From Filobasidium wieringae (taxonomy: Eukaryota > Basidiomycota > Tremellomycetes > Filobasidiales > Filobasidiaceae): a stretch of 64,000 nucleotides of DNA. Positions 47,227 through 58,018 of the stretch are shown here, in pieces. The DNA is taken from NCBI GenBank assembly GCA_001600055.1, contig BCIV01000020.1, positions 1 through 64,000 on the forward strand, in the 5' to 3' direction. The stretch's first letter is position 1, and each line of letters starts with the position of its first letter. The notes under the pieces are model-generated. The model had not been told where the DNA came from, searched no databases, and was given only the letters and a program-made list of their open reading frames with translations. A program made the translations under genes and the position numbers.

Positions 47227-49552
47227 TCAACTCCTAAGTGTAGGTACAATGATGGAGGTGTTATGGTCTTGGAGGTCTACCTTTTCAGCAATCGGACTGT
47301 CGTCTAATTGCGCTGAACACACCTCGATTGAGGGTTGATGGGATGCGAGCCATTGGAAGAGAAGGGTGAACAGCATGCACAGGATCGCGAAAGCTATAGG
47401 AGCTTTATAACCGATAGGGTATTGTGGAGCATGTTTGGCAGGGTAGAAAACGACTGGTTGGGGCGAACGATCTCCGGGTTATCAACATGATCGGACCAGA
47501 AGTTTGGATATCTGTCGCAACTTACTTGACATCCAGGCAGACATGGGAAATACAAACGTTACGGCTAGACCGATCACGATACTTCGTTCTTCAGGCGTCC
47601 TGAAGTACTGCGACATCCAGCCCTGCAATTTGATACGACAAGACAGGCTCGCGGTGGGTCGTGCAAGCTCTCGGAAGGTCGGGAATCACTTACAACTAGT
47701 ATGGGACCAACCGCATTCGAGCAGAACAACAAGAAGAACGCGGCCAGTTTCAGGGTGAATCCAGCTGGCCAGATCTATGGAGTCGCGACAGGTCCAATGA
47801 ATTATGGGCGCCGATACTTGAAGCAAAGGAACTTACGGTCAAGGTGATGACTCCGACAAGTAACATGCTCTGTTGTGGCAATAATTTAGTCTACCCACGA
47901 ACTGCTTCCCATCACGGAAACCTTACCTCCTGGACCACGATCCAACTGACGTACCAGCCGGTACTAGAATGCAGGAAGGCGAAGAGTAGCATAGCAAGTA
48001 GCATGAGTGCGTAGGCAGGGATATTGATCGCGTTGATTTGTGTGACATTGAATCGTTTCTTTCCCTCGTCATTCAAGACAGATTTCTACGTGCACGATAT
48101 CAGCGAAAAATGCAAAGTTGAGTATGACTACGAACTGCTCACAAGGAACAGGATGAACCATCCGTTCGAGTCTTGACTGAAGCTCCAGGTGCTATGAACA
48201 CCGCGTGACGAGCGTCAGTCTTCAAGAAGTGAATATCGCCATCAGAAGTCCGACTTACGAATATGCAAGCACGAACACGTAAGTCATAGGACTCTTGAAG
48301 ACGCTTCCGACGAGTTTCATAGAGTAGCCCTATTTTATTGAAGTCCATCCATTCAGAAGCATCGTCTATCAAAAACGACAGACAGGCTTACGCTGGAAGG
48401 CAACCTCTCGCACCGGTCCATTCGTTCACGAGCGATCTTATTATCTTGTGACGACATCCAGAAAATCTTGGTAGTACCAGGAGAGTCCGGAACCTGACAC
48501 CGTTCGATGCGTTTGAAGGATAAGCCAAAGATCAAGGACAGGTGAGTCCTGCAGAGACTAACCATGAAGTATCCAGCGATCGCCACGATAAATGTCATGA
48601 TAGCGTTGAAAATAAATCTGACAGCCGAGATCTCAGTTCGTTATAGTCAAGAGACCGAGCGCTCTCGAACTCACAACCATCTCCATCCGCTAAGCCCTGA
48701 CGAGCCATCCAAAGTCTTGCTAAGACTGGCTTGCATTGCGGATACGAACATGGCTGATACTGGGTAAGAAGTACTGAAAAAGACGACCCGTACTGCCACC
48801 TCTCTAGGGGTACTGAGAAGAATGAGTCAGTCATACCGATTTCTTATCGGTCCCATATAGATTGACAGCCCTTACTACCAGTTGCACAAAATCGAGATGA
48901 TTCCAGGATATGAGCTCGCTTCGAAGACCCCGATGAAGAACCGAAGGGTGTACATGATCTTGACGTTCTTCACAGCGGCCATCAACGCTATCGCACGAGG
49001 CTTATAAGCTCAAGGTCTGCCTGGGCCATGATGTCGGTGAATTACCTGTCATAAGACCCCAAGCCATCTCCATCGAGGGCAACCACCAATTAGGTCTGAC
49101 TTTGGTCAATATGATTTGACAAGGAAGAAGGAAGATGGCATATCCGATTCGATAATAGATATCCATCCAATTGAGCTCGTTGCCGGTCATCCCAAGCTGA
49201 AACATTCGGTTGACAGATCAATGGTGATACAAATCTGCGTGCTCAAACAGACGTACCTCTTCTTTCATACCCGAAGCATACGCCGTCTTGTAGTTGGTAC
49301 CGTCTATCATCTGAAGATTCGAATAATCAGAGCACCATCTTAGACAGAGCTTACAATGTAACTCACCTTCATCAGGTACGCAAAGAAAGCCCATGTCACG
49401 AGGATGAGGTCGAGTTTCCTGACAAAACGACGTTCTCTCTTCTCGTCGATCAGTCGACCGGGATCCTCAATGATGTCATGATGCTCTTGAGGCGAACGAT
49501 AACCTGAAGAGACCTCCGAAGACGTCTTGTTGGTACGAAACGGGTTGTACAT
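47227..49552 (-). CDS. MFS anion:cation symporter, Dal5/Tna1-type permease
   Basis: A 12-helix plasma-membrane permease of the fungal allantoate/nicotinate/pantothenate (ACS) family. Exon 1 (49552-49367) encodes a polar N-terminus ending in KLDLILVTWAFFAYLMK. The next encodes GTNYKTAYASGMKEE. Then MFQLGMTGNELNWMDIYYRI, YAIFLLPCQIILTKVRPNWW, MYTLRFFIGVFEASSYPGI (in the place of the family RFxxGxxEAxxFPG motif), GSSGLSGWRWLF-type residues, and near the end LQGWMSQYFRTPEERSIVIG and YPIGYKAPIAFAILCMLFTLLFQW. Roughly ten short introns were followed; the middle exons (48600-47800) were read less closely. The stop is at 47227-47229. The substrate is unknown: relatives carry allantoate, vitamins or sulfonates. 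Confidence 0.82.
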
Positions 49553-51002
49553 GGTGTTTCAAAGATGTCGATATAGACATGATTTGACGAGATGATACCA
49601 CTTGCTTCCAGATCCGTTGACTGCTTATCAGATAACTTCGTAGTGGCATCCCTATTTTTTCCCTTGCTGTTCGTCTGGAAGAGATCTCAGCCTAGTGGCC
49701 TGCTTGCTGCCTGGATGTGCAGTAACTTCCGTTGCCAAGTCCAACAATCGCATGGTAAAAGGCTCCGTCGGCGAGAAAGAGGGCCTCGAAGTCACGGACA
49801 ACCTGGGTCTCGGAAAGGATTGGGTGAAGCAATCTGTAGGGCTCAACGAGGTTGCGTCCCATAGACTTTGTGATGTCTTTGCGGCTTGAGCTGGCGTAGC
49901 TAGAACTGTCAAGGACTGCTTGGCGCGGGAGTTCTCGATGGCATGCCCAACATGCCAAGACGGGCGAAGGACGAGTTTATGACGGGCCGTTTGAGCAACA
50001 GAAAAAGCGTGTTATCCTTTTACTTTTATGCAAATTTCGGAAACTTCTTTAGCCTTTAAAATGACTTCTTTAGCCTTTAAATCAGATTCTTTAAACCTAC
50101 ATACCCTTATATACCTCCTGTCCCTGCTTTATATCTTTGTAAACATGTTGTTTGCCCTCAGTCATCTCATCCTCATTGTCCTCTACTTACAACAGGTACA
50201 TGGAATGCTCAGGAGGTTGAGGTGATTTAAACAATCTGATTTAAAGGCTAAAGAAGTCATTTTAAAGGCTAAAGGAGTCAGTTTAAAGGCTAAAGGAGTA
50301 AATCTACAACTCGCTTTTTTCGCGTGTTTTTTCGCATATTCTTTGGCCTTTTTACGCGTATTTTTCGCTCTTCCCTTGATCTGCACATAAATATCATTTT
50401 TCTTTGCTTGAAACACTAGTGGATGGTTGCATTGCAACATCACATGCTTTTAATAGGTCTGACAGCAAAAAAGTCCAGGTGATTGGCTCTTATAGGGGGG
50501 TGATTTTAACACTCAAATTTAAACAATAAACAATCTTTTTAAAGGCGCTCAGGGGCGCAAACGGCGCGCCATACGAGTTTGGGTTCGATCGAGTCAACTT
50601 GCATGGTGGAACATGACTGTGGGATGGATAGTACATGGCTATGTCAGTGATGCAACAATACCACAATACACACTGGTGATCAGTAGCATGTTATCGACAT
50701 GCGAAGCGGAGCTGAGACAAAAATACATCAAACCCGGTCGAACAACCGGGCAACCGGTGATCACTTATCTCACGATCGCCGTTCACTCCTCCACAATCGA
50801 TATTTACGACCGGTAGGGCCTGGCCGTAGCTCGACACTACTCTATCAATCATGAACACATGGCCGTCTGATGGCTAGCGGGCTTCAGAGGCATACTCAAC
50901 ACATGCTTTCAGGAGTCATATAACACCTCCAAAATCTGAAAACTAGAACATCCGCATCGTCAACCCAGGCTGGAGAACGCTTCGAGGAGGAACGAATGCA
51001 TC
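49553..51002. other. Intergenic region holding a foldback repeat
   Basis: 1.45 kb between the MFS gene and the dehydrogenase pseudogene. No gene was recognised. From about 50020 to 50560 base composition becomes AT-rich and contains a large inverted repeat (listed separately), suggesting a non-autonomous element. Confidence 0.5.
50044..50301. repeat. Foldback element: 53-bp inverted repeats built from 21-bp tandem units
   Basis: The left arm (50044-50096) and right arm (50226-50278) are reverse complements with about two mismatches, separated by a 130-bp spacer. Each arm contains tandem copies of a unit of about 21 bp with core TTTAAAGGCTAAAG; the right side has a third copy to about 50301. 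The structure would fold into a long hairpin. Terminal duplications of a target site could not be identified, so its class (MITE, foldback) is open. Confidence 0.75.
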
Positions 51003-53016
51003 ATGCTTCCACAGAAATTTGCAGTCAACGGTCGAGCGCATACTATCCTAGGCGCCGGGACCCTTGGCCGTCGTATAGCCCTGATGTGGTTGACTAGAGG
51101 GGGGAACGTCCATCTTTTGCAAGTCTCGGCGATCGTGTGACAAACCCGGACAATCGTCTCAATAACGAATTCAACTCGATCCGTGACTCCGAACCTAAGG
51201 CTCTACAATCAGCCAAGGAATATGTCGATGTCAACCTCCCCAATCTGATTGAGAACCAATCGGAGAATCTCCCGGGAACCTCAAGCTTTTCAACGAAAGA
51301 GAAGAAGCCCTGCAAAACAGCTGGCTGGTCATCGAAGCTGTACCATAGACCAAACAACTCAAAATCGACCTTCTCGGAGACTTAGACGCAAACTTGCCTG
51401 CAGACGTCATTATAGCGTCCAGTAGTTCGTCCTACGCACCTTCAGAGACCGGGACCAGGATCAAGAACAAGAATCGATTCGTACATATGCACTATCACAT
51501 GCCTCCTGAAGCTAGGTAGGTTCTATCAGAAGATGCCATGAATCGCAATCGCTGATGCCACAATTTCACCAGACCGGTAGAAATCATGCCATGCAAGGAA
51601 GCCGATCCCGCTATAGGTCATCTATTAATGAAAGAAGCAGAGAAACACGGGCTGATACCCTTTCATGTATGAGCACGTCGCAAAGGCTTACCATGTCCCT
51701 TTGATCACTAACTCAGTGACCGTCTTCTACTAGTCGCAAAGAATCGGTCGGACTGATGGGCAACCGGATTTGGGCGGCAATCAAGCGAGAAAGTCTTTAC
51801 GTAGCCTTAGAAGGGATCGCCAAACCTGAAGAGATCGATCGACTAATGATCTCTGCTTTTGGATTTGCGAATCCTCCGTTCCGGGCGACGGACAGCGTGG
51901 GAATCGATGTGGTTCTCGATGTTGAGAAACATTGTCAGCGAGTCCGACCGGAACATCGTTACCCCGGAGGCGGCAGACTTCGCTCGTCGATCCGTCGAAC
52001 AAGGGAAATTGGGTCGCAAGACCGGCGAAGGGTTCTACAAATACACGGCACCTGACAAATCTCTCAAGGATCGGATCATATATCTTGATATCATCCAGGG
52101 TCAAATCAGGAGTTGCGCAAAGGATGGGAGCGACGATAAAACGATAGTCGACGGTCTGCAGGGTGCTCCGGATGGTATACAAATCGACATGCGGCCTGGG
52201 AAAGAGTTTCTATACTGGACCACAATGGGAATCAAAGCAAACGATGGCGCCATCTGGAGATCCAAGCACGACGGACGTGATTGTACCTCTTTACTCCGTC
52301 CAGGTGACACTCGCACGCCCAAACAAATCGTTTTAGACTCCCAGAACGATCGACTCTACTGGTGTGATAGAGAAGGCGGACGAATCCAATGTTGTCAACT
52401 GAACGGCACTGAGCTCGAAACACTCTATGATTCCGCCCGCGGTGCCCCTCGACCGCTTTCGGACGGGAAAGACTGGTGTGTCGGGATCGCTATAGACAAC
52501 AAGCGGAACCTCATGTATTGGACACAGAAGGGATCGTCGAAAGGAAGCGTTGGAAGGATACTGAGAGCTCCGATCCACGTTGAGGATAATACCGAACGTC
52601 AGGTCGAAGTGCTATTTAACGGCTTGCCCGAACCCATCGACCTTGAGTTAGACATTTCGGCTCAGATGCTTTATTGTGTGCCAGTTGAATCCCTCATCCT
52701 TGGTCTTCTGCTGACAAGTTTTCGCCTGACAGAGACTGACCGTAGTGATCCTCCTTACGGCAACACTTTTAACAAGGCTTCGGTCAGTTCAGCGTTCAAT
52801 TCCGTCACTCATACAGCCGGTCCCTCATTGGATCTCATCATCGCCGAACACTTCCACGAGGCTATTGGGGTTGCCGTTGACCATCGACATGGTACTGCCT
52901 ACGTGACCGACCTTCTCGGAACGTTATGGAGTGTGTCTTTGAAGGAGGGTAAGAAAACGGCGTTGAAAAGGGATACGGGAAACATGACTGGTGTAGCCAT
53001 TGGCAAGGTAGAATGA
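51003..53016 (+). pseudogene. Broken 3-hydroxyacyl-CoA dehydrogenase fused to a YWTD-type propeller
   Basis: The N-terminal half is a short-chain 3-hydroxyacyl-CoA/lambda-crystallin-type dehydrogenase: a Rossmann loop LGAGTLGRRIALMW, NSWLVIEAVP, SSSSSYAPSE, HYHMPPEAR, MPCKEADP, SVGLMGNRIWAAI, DSVGIDVVLD and GKLGRKTGEGFYKY. It is broken by a TAG at 51346-51348 right after EAVP, and by frame changes near 51130, 51280, 51670-51730 and 51925. After it a continuous frame carries repeated strands such as FLYWTTMG, RLYWCD and LMYWTQKG, each about 45 residues apart, i.e. an LDL-receptor class B (YWTD) six-blade propeller, ending at 53016. The same frame connects the dehydrogenase C-terminus to the propeller. 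Some lesions could be sequencing errors or missed introns, but the in-frame TAG in a conserved block argues for decay. Confidence 0.75.
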
Positions 53017-53699
53017 AATCTGTTTCTAGGTCGAAAGAGATCCTGTTTGGCTTGCAGACTTTCAATTATGATATCTGATTCGGGTATCGGCATGCCGCGC
53101 TCATGCTTTCATACTTACACTACACCCTAACAGTGAGATTGCATGGCCAAGCAGGATGATGGACATATTCTTCTAGACACACCGAACAAAGTCTCGCCAT
53201 CGGAAGAATTGTAACAAACAGTCTCTCAGACCGTGAGACCTTTGGTCTTGCTTTTGGACATAGAGGCGAGGCCTGGGCTCGGCCGCGACGCGGAGGGAAT
53301 CGAATTCAACCCAAGTCATCCTCTCAGAACTGAACCAGATATTTTGAAGATGCAATGCTATCACAATGATCCATCCGAACTGCCTGTTACAACGATATGC
53401 CCTGATAAAGCAATATATCTACCACTCAAATTCCTCGGTGTGCAATTCCACATCCCTGACGTCCATTCCGAAGGCGATGTTCCTCTGTTTGGCGGCCACT
53501 GCTTTTCTCACGTCGTGAGTGAAAGTGGTCGGTCCACATGAGGCGATCCCGATAGATCCAGGATGCACAAAAGAGGACCGCAGAACGCAAGGCAAGCAAG
53601 GTTTCTTCCTATGAATGATCCACCTATTGCTGTAGATAATCAAAAGAGGAAGGAGAAAAAGATGAGCGATCTTGTACTGCGACGATTGAGCGATGCAGC
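53017..53699. other. Intergenic region downstream of FRE and the dehydrogenase relic
   Basis: 683 bp between two converging genes. Nothing recognisable was found; short open frames at 53233-53541 have no known motif. Confidence 0.5.
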
Positions 53700-55689
53700 T
53701 TACATTTCGCCGCTATCAGAATCCTCGTCTTCCGAAACCTTCTCGTGTTCGTAGTGCTTCTCCTCGCTAGCCAACATGTTCTCAGTCTCGGTGTCGCTCG
53801 AAGTGACGTGTAGATGGATCTCGACCATTTCTCTCGGCATTCCTGCGATAGATGACTGGATTTGGTCGGTGAACCAAGCTCGAGAAGCTAGAGGGTAATC
53901 TCATGATCAGTTATCGAAATAAAGCCATTTGCAAAAACGCGAAACTTGCCTTCTTGCCGTACGACCCAATGAAGTATAATCTTTCGAGTGCTAATTTGAC
54001 CCGACTGATATCTCTGGCAGAGATCCTGTAAAATCCCGGCAATGAAGCTGACTCCGGTTCCACCAGCGAGGAGGATGGCGGTATCGTGACGAGTCAGATC
54101 GGCGCCCGCTCCATAAGGTCCATCCAGTAAGACGGGCGTTTTTGCAGACGCTAGATCCCGGAGTCTCGCTCCGATGCCTCCCTTGATGTCGGTTTTGAGG
54201 ACGACGATCATTTCACGCTCGGAGGGCTGTGTGGGTGGAAAGACAGATTCGTATCAGCGCAAGCGTTTCCCGAGTTTACGATCTCTGCCACTGACGTTCG
54301 AGTTGCAAGCATTGGAGATGGTATAGGGATGACTTTCTAGCCATCGAGTCTTGCAGAAATTGATGAAATAATGCTGCCCAGCTTTCCACTTGTGGTGAGG
54401 GGTTTTGATGGTCAAACGAACAGCGTTCTCGGGCAAGACTTGGATGTCGGCGGGTGGTACGCCTCTACCGTTTCTCCAGAACATGAGACCGAATCGCATG
54501 ACGACGGAGAACCCGTAGAGTCCGGCTGTAGCGTAGAGGTAGTCCCAAGACGTCAACAGCTTGTTGCAATGGAGATAGAAGAATGCGCTAAAGAAGACGG
54601 TAGCGAGGATATGCGTGTACTGTGGGCGGGAGGATACGATGTAAGCGTGAAGCATGACGGACTATGTCCTTGTCATACAAACCTTGAATATCTCGTACCA
54701 CCTCTGTCGCAAAGGAGTCAAGGAGGCGAAACATAACCAGAGCAACGGGACCAACATGGCAACACCAGTCCAGTAGTACTAGGGGCAGGGAAGCGAGGTG
54801 AGACAGAGAGGAGAGAGTAGCGACCACTGCGAGCGATACTCACGACCTTGCCGATATGCCAACTATATCCGATCTGAGTCATATGCGTCGGGTTCTTGCC
54901 ATCGGTGTTCGGCCTGATCTCCCTTCCAACCATGACAAAAGGAAAGGTGTGCAACAAGCTTAGGATGAGGAAGAGGTAAGAGAACCACTGATGGAAGACT
55001 TGAAGCTTTTCGTGCGAATATCCGGTGACAAAGGTGACAATGTTGAATTTACTGGCAAAGGCGAGGATGAAGGGAAAGATACCGAGAGCCATCATTCCCG
55101 TACGAATGGCCAGTGGAGGGCTGCCGACGTTCCACCTTGATCGATAGTACGGGGCGGTGAGGAGGGACCAGACTGTGGATGAGGGCACTACGGTTAATGA
55201 CCCGAATTCGCTATGAGAGCATGGTACCGGTTCACTTACACAACACGAACGTCCAAAAGACCGCCAAGAGGAAGATGATCCCCCGAGTGGGGAAACGCAA
55301 GCCAGGTCCCGGTTTCGTACCGACATATCGAGTGTAGGCGGTGATTCTCAGGGCGAGGTCCGAATTTGCGATGCGTTTGCCTGCTCTGTAGACCAGTTGA
55401 TATGTTATGAGCGGTTCGATGGCGAGGAAAGTCGAACGGGCGATGCTCACTTTGTGTATTTGATTCTACCCCAGTGTTTTATTACGCTTGCGATGAGGAT
55501 GACACCTCCTACGACACCGATGATGGTCTGTGTGTCTGTTCAGAGACCCAGGAAGGGTGAGGAGACTGGCATTGGGACTGCTGACAAGAACGACATACAC
55601 ATTGGCGCCTTTTCATAGGGATCCACCAGTAACTCCTGCTTCTCAGCTGGAGTGAACGAGCTTGTATCGTGTCGGGGCAGAAGTTGCAT
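53700..55689 (-). CDS. Ferric/cupric reductase, FRE family
   Basis: A plasma-membrane flavocytochrome that reduces extracellular Fe(III) or Cu(II) using NADPH. Translation probably starts at ATG 55689 (MQLLPRHDTSS...LLVDPYEKAPM); an upstream ATG at 55879 opens a frame that stops without continuing. Exon 1 ends at 55599. Helices follow (TIIGVVGGVILIASVIKHWGR; GIIFLLAVFWTFVL), then the haem-binding pairs: HQWFSYLFLILSLLHTF with two His 13 residues apart, and THILATVFFSAFFYLHC with the same spacing. TPHHKWKAGQHYFINF and HPYTIS form the FAD domain, and LLAGGTGVSFIAGIL is the NADPH-binding motif. The C-terminal exon reads ASRAWFTDQIQ and ends in an acidic tail at 53700. It is divergent from a Ctr copper transporter. 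Confidence 0.88.
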
Positions 55690-56627
55690 GGCGAGGTCGA
55701 GAAATGGTCACGTGCTGGTGGTTCTGATCGTATGACGAATCCAATTTGGCTAGTCCAGTCGCAGAGTCCAGCTCTTGGGTATTTATAGTCGAGGTAGAAG
55801 ACTTTGAGAGAGCTTGCCCAGAGTACAAACTCCTTCCCTGACGGCTGCTGCGAGCATACAAACTGGCCAACATGGACAACTGCTTCTGATGCCGAGTGAA
55901 ACGTCAGGCAGGGTCGCCATGGAGTGATCCGCGCTCATGTCGAGATCTTATTGGTCCGTCAGAATGGACGAATGGACGACCAAAACGAATAAACGCGCAC
56001 CTGTCGATGCGAAATGAAGCGATCGCTCATGCGCCATTTACGCTCGTGAGCGGTTTTATATGATGCATTTCCGCATTCAACAAGCCTGGCAGCCCTGGCA
56101 GCTGTTGTTTCCAGCTGCAGGGCACGATGGTTCCCACTCGACTTGTTTAGAGCGGTAGGAGTGTTATGCCCCAGAGACTGGATGAGCACGCCGTGGATGA
56201 GGGGTATCACGCTGCTGCCCGTTATACAGCTCACCACGGTTCAAATCGCTCAGCGATATTCTCGCTCACCGAGGCTCGGGCGAGGTCGATTGCGGTATTT
56301 ACGCGATGTGAGAACAATCCGCGGCCAATCAGTCGAAACTCGCTTTCCCGTTTCAACTCGGAAACAGCCAACAGCCAAGCCCAACGACCAACGCCCGACC
56401 GTGCGGCACCAGGTTCGACCACTCCTTGCTGCCGGCACCACGCGCAAGAGATCCAAGAGACGTATAAATCTTGTCCACATGTTCGAATGTTCACAGCTAC
56501 TCCGAGCGGTCACAAGCAAGAATCAGGAAGCCACATTGATTACTCATTCACCACTCCATACGCTTCGACGTCGACCTTGCTCTAAGCTACCGCTACTCAA
56601 ACGAATATACATTTAATCCAGCTCAAA
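55690..56627. promoter_or_regulatory. Shared divergent FRE/CTR upstream region
   Basis: 938 bp separate the two divergent starts. A TATAAAT at about 56464 lies 160 bp before the CTR start and TATAAAT-like bases at about 55783-55788 lie 95 bp before the FRE start. CACGTG occurs at 55709-55714. No clear Cuf1/Mac1-type TTTGCTC element was found by eye. Confidence 0.4.
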
Positions 56628-57465
56628 ATGGACATGGATATGAGCGGTATGGATATGGGTGGTTCCAACTCGACCTCGGCCGAGTGCAAAGTTTCCGTTA
56701 GTATCGATCACGGCGGTAGCTTCACCGACGTGAATTCCTGACCCTCTGCATGGTCCTGTCTTTTCTTCTATTCCCCTCTCCCTGCGCCGGTCTGGATCAT
56801 CCTAAACTGCTTAGATGCTTTGGAATTGGTACACCATCGACGCCTGTTTCCTCTCCACGACCTGGCAAGTCAAATCAGGTCAAGGGTTCGCCGGAACGTG
56901 CATTGCGGTCGTCGCCCTCGTCCTCACCTTGTCGGCCCTGAACAAACTGGGCAGAATCTACGATCGTTATCTCGCCTACAAGGCTAGACGGGTCGAGTTT
57001 GAGCCGTCGGATGAGCACTTTTTGGTGGAACGGAATGAGAAACCGTATAGGGATTCGGAACAGTCCTCCTCGATCGACGAGGGGAAACACGGGGAGATGG
57101 TGGATACGGACGTGATCGCCCCTGTCGGTCAATGCTCTTCCGTGATGAAGGCTCCTCAATCGTGTTGTTCTTCTAAACCACTCCCACCCCCTCAGCCGAT
57201 CGTCTCCACGCTCGACAAGTTTGGAGCCGTAACATCCTCCCCACGTCCCAGACCTCGGACGAGACATTCGAAACCCATCCGCCGGACGTTGACTCAACAG
57301 ATAATCAGGTCTCTCATACATACCGCTCAACTCGCCGTGGCATACTTTACGATGTTACTCGCCATGTACTTTAACGGGTATATCATCATCAGTATCCTCA
57401 TCGGTGCTTTCCTGGGTGAAATGTTGTTCGGTTGGGACATGGCCGGCGTGCAGGATGAGGAGTGA
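56628..57465 (+). CDS. High-affinity copper transporter, Ctr family
   Basis: A trimeric plasma-membrane Cu(I) importer. Exons 56628-56696 and 56815-57465 join in frame to 239 residues. The extracellular N-terminus is Met-rich (MDMDMSGMDMGG), which binds Cu(I). Then MLWNWYTIDACFLSTTW, typical of fungal Ctr proteins, leads into TM1. A long cytosolic loop of about 110 residues carries scattered Cys (CSSVMKAPQSCCSS). TM2 contains the MLLAM selectivity motif (MxxxM), and TM3 has GAFLGEMLFGWDM with the GxxxG-type packing of the family. The single intron is 118 bp. The adjoining divergent reductase can supply reduced copper. Confidence 0.94.
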
Positions 57466-58018
57466 GTCTTGGATCCGATGACAAGGTGCGGAACCGATGC
57501 TGATCCCTGTGATATTCTCACAAGACCAAGCTGGCTGAGAAGCGAGACTGGATGCTGTGACTAGCCACACGTTCTGTTCCCCTTTCATACATATGTAAAG
57601 CACGACCGATGCATCACGACATTTCATTATTGTATCTCACTAGTCGCTAGTGTAATGTCCTCGGCTCTGTTTGAAGCAAGTGGAGTGAGTGACCCCTCCG
57701 ATCGTCCCGATGTCAATGAACACCTCTACACCCGAAAGTGAGAGGACTAGGTCTGTGCTATGCGCTGCGGATATTGTGCAAGGCAGTCGGCCACATCTGA
57801 TGATTCGGAATCATTCAGGTACCGAACCGTCCGATGGCGCGAGAAATCCCGTGATTTCAGTTCTTTGAATATGTTCAACCATACAATCAATCGCCATTTT
57901 AATTCGATTGACATCTCTCATCTCTCGCACGTCTCACGCACAGACTATCCCTAGACTACCTTGATCAGGTAGATCTGCTAAATCCCAACCTATTTTACGA
58001 CCATCTCATCCAACTTAG
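57466..58018. other. Intergenic region between CTR and SQR
   Basis: 553 bp holding the CTR 3' end and the SQR promoter. No gene or repeat was seen. Confidence 0.5.

Noticed and set aside
49652..49912. Minus-strand open frame between the MFS gene and the foldback element
   Set aside because: It opens on both strands in the same place, has no motif, and ends without context.
50183..50443. Repeated SLAFK-like peptide on both strands
   Set aside because: The same peptide arises from both arms because the DNA is an inverted repeat; it is not evidence of a protein.
51003..51750. Extra introns as the explanation for all breaks in the dehydrogenase
   Set aside because: The TAG at 51346 lies inside a conserved block with no splice sites that would remove it while keeping the motif.
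55643..55879. Upstream ATG and 78-codon frame as the ferric reductase start
   Set aside because: It stops before any conserved region, while the frame from ATG 55689 splices directly into the first FRE helices.
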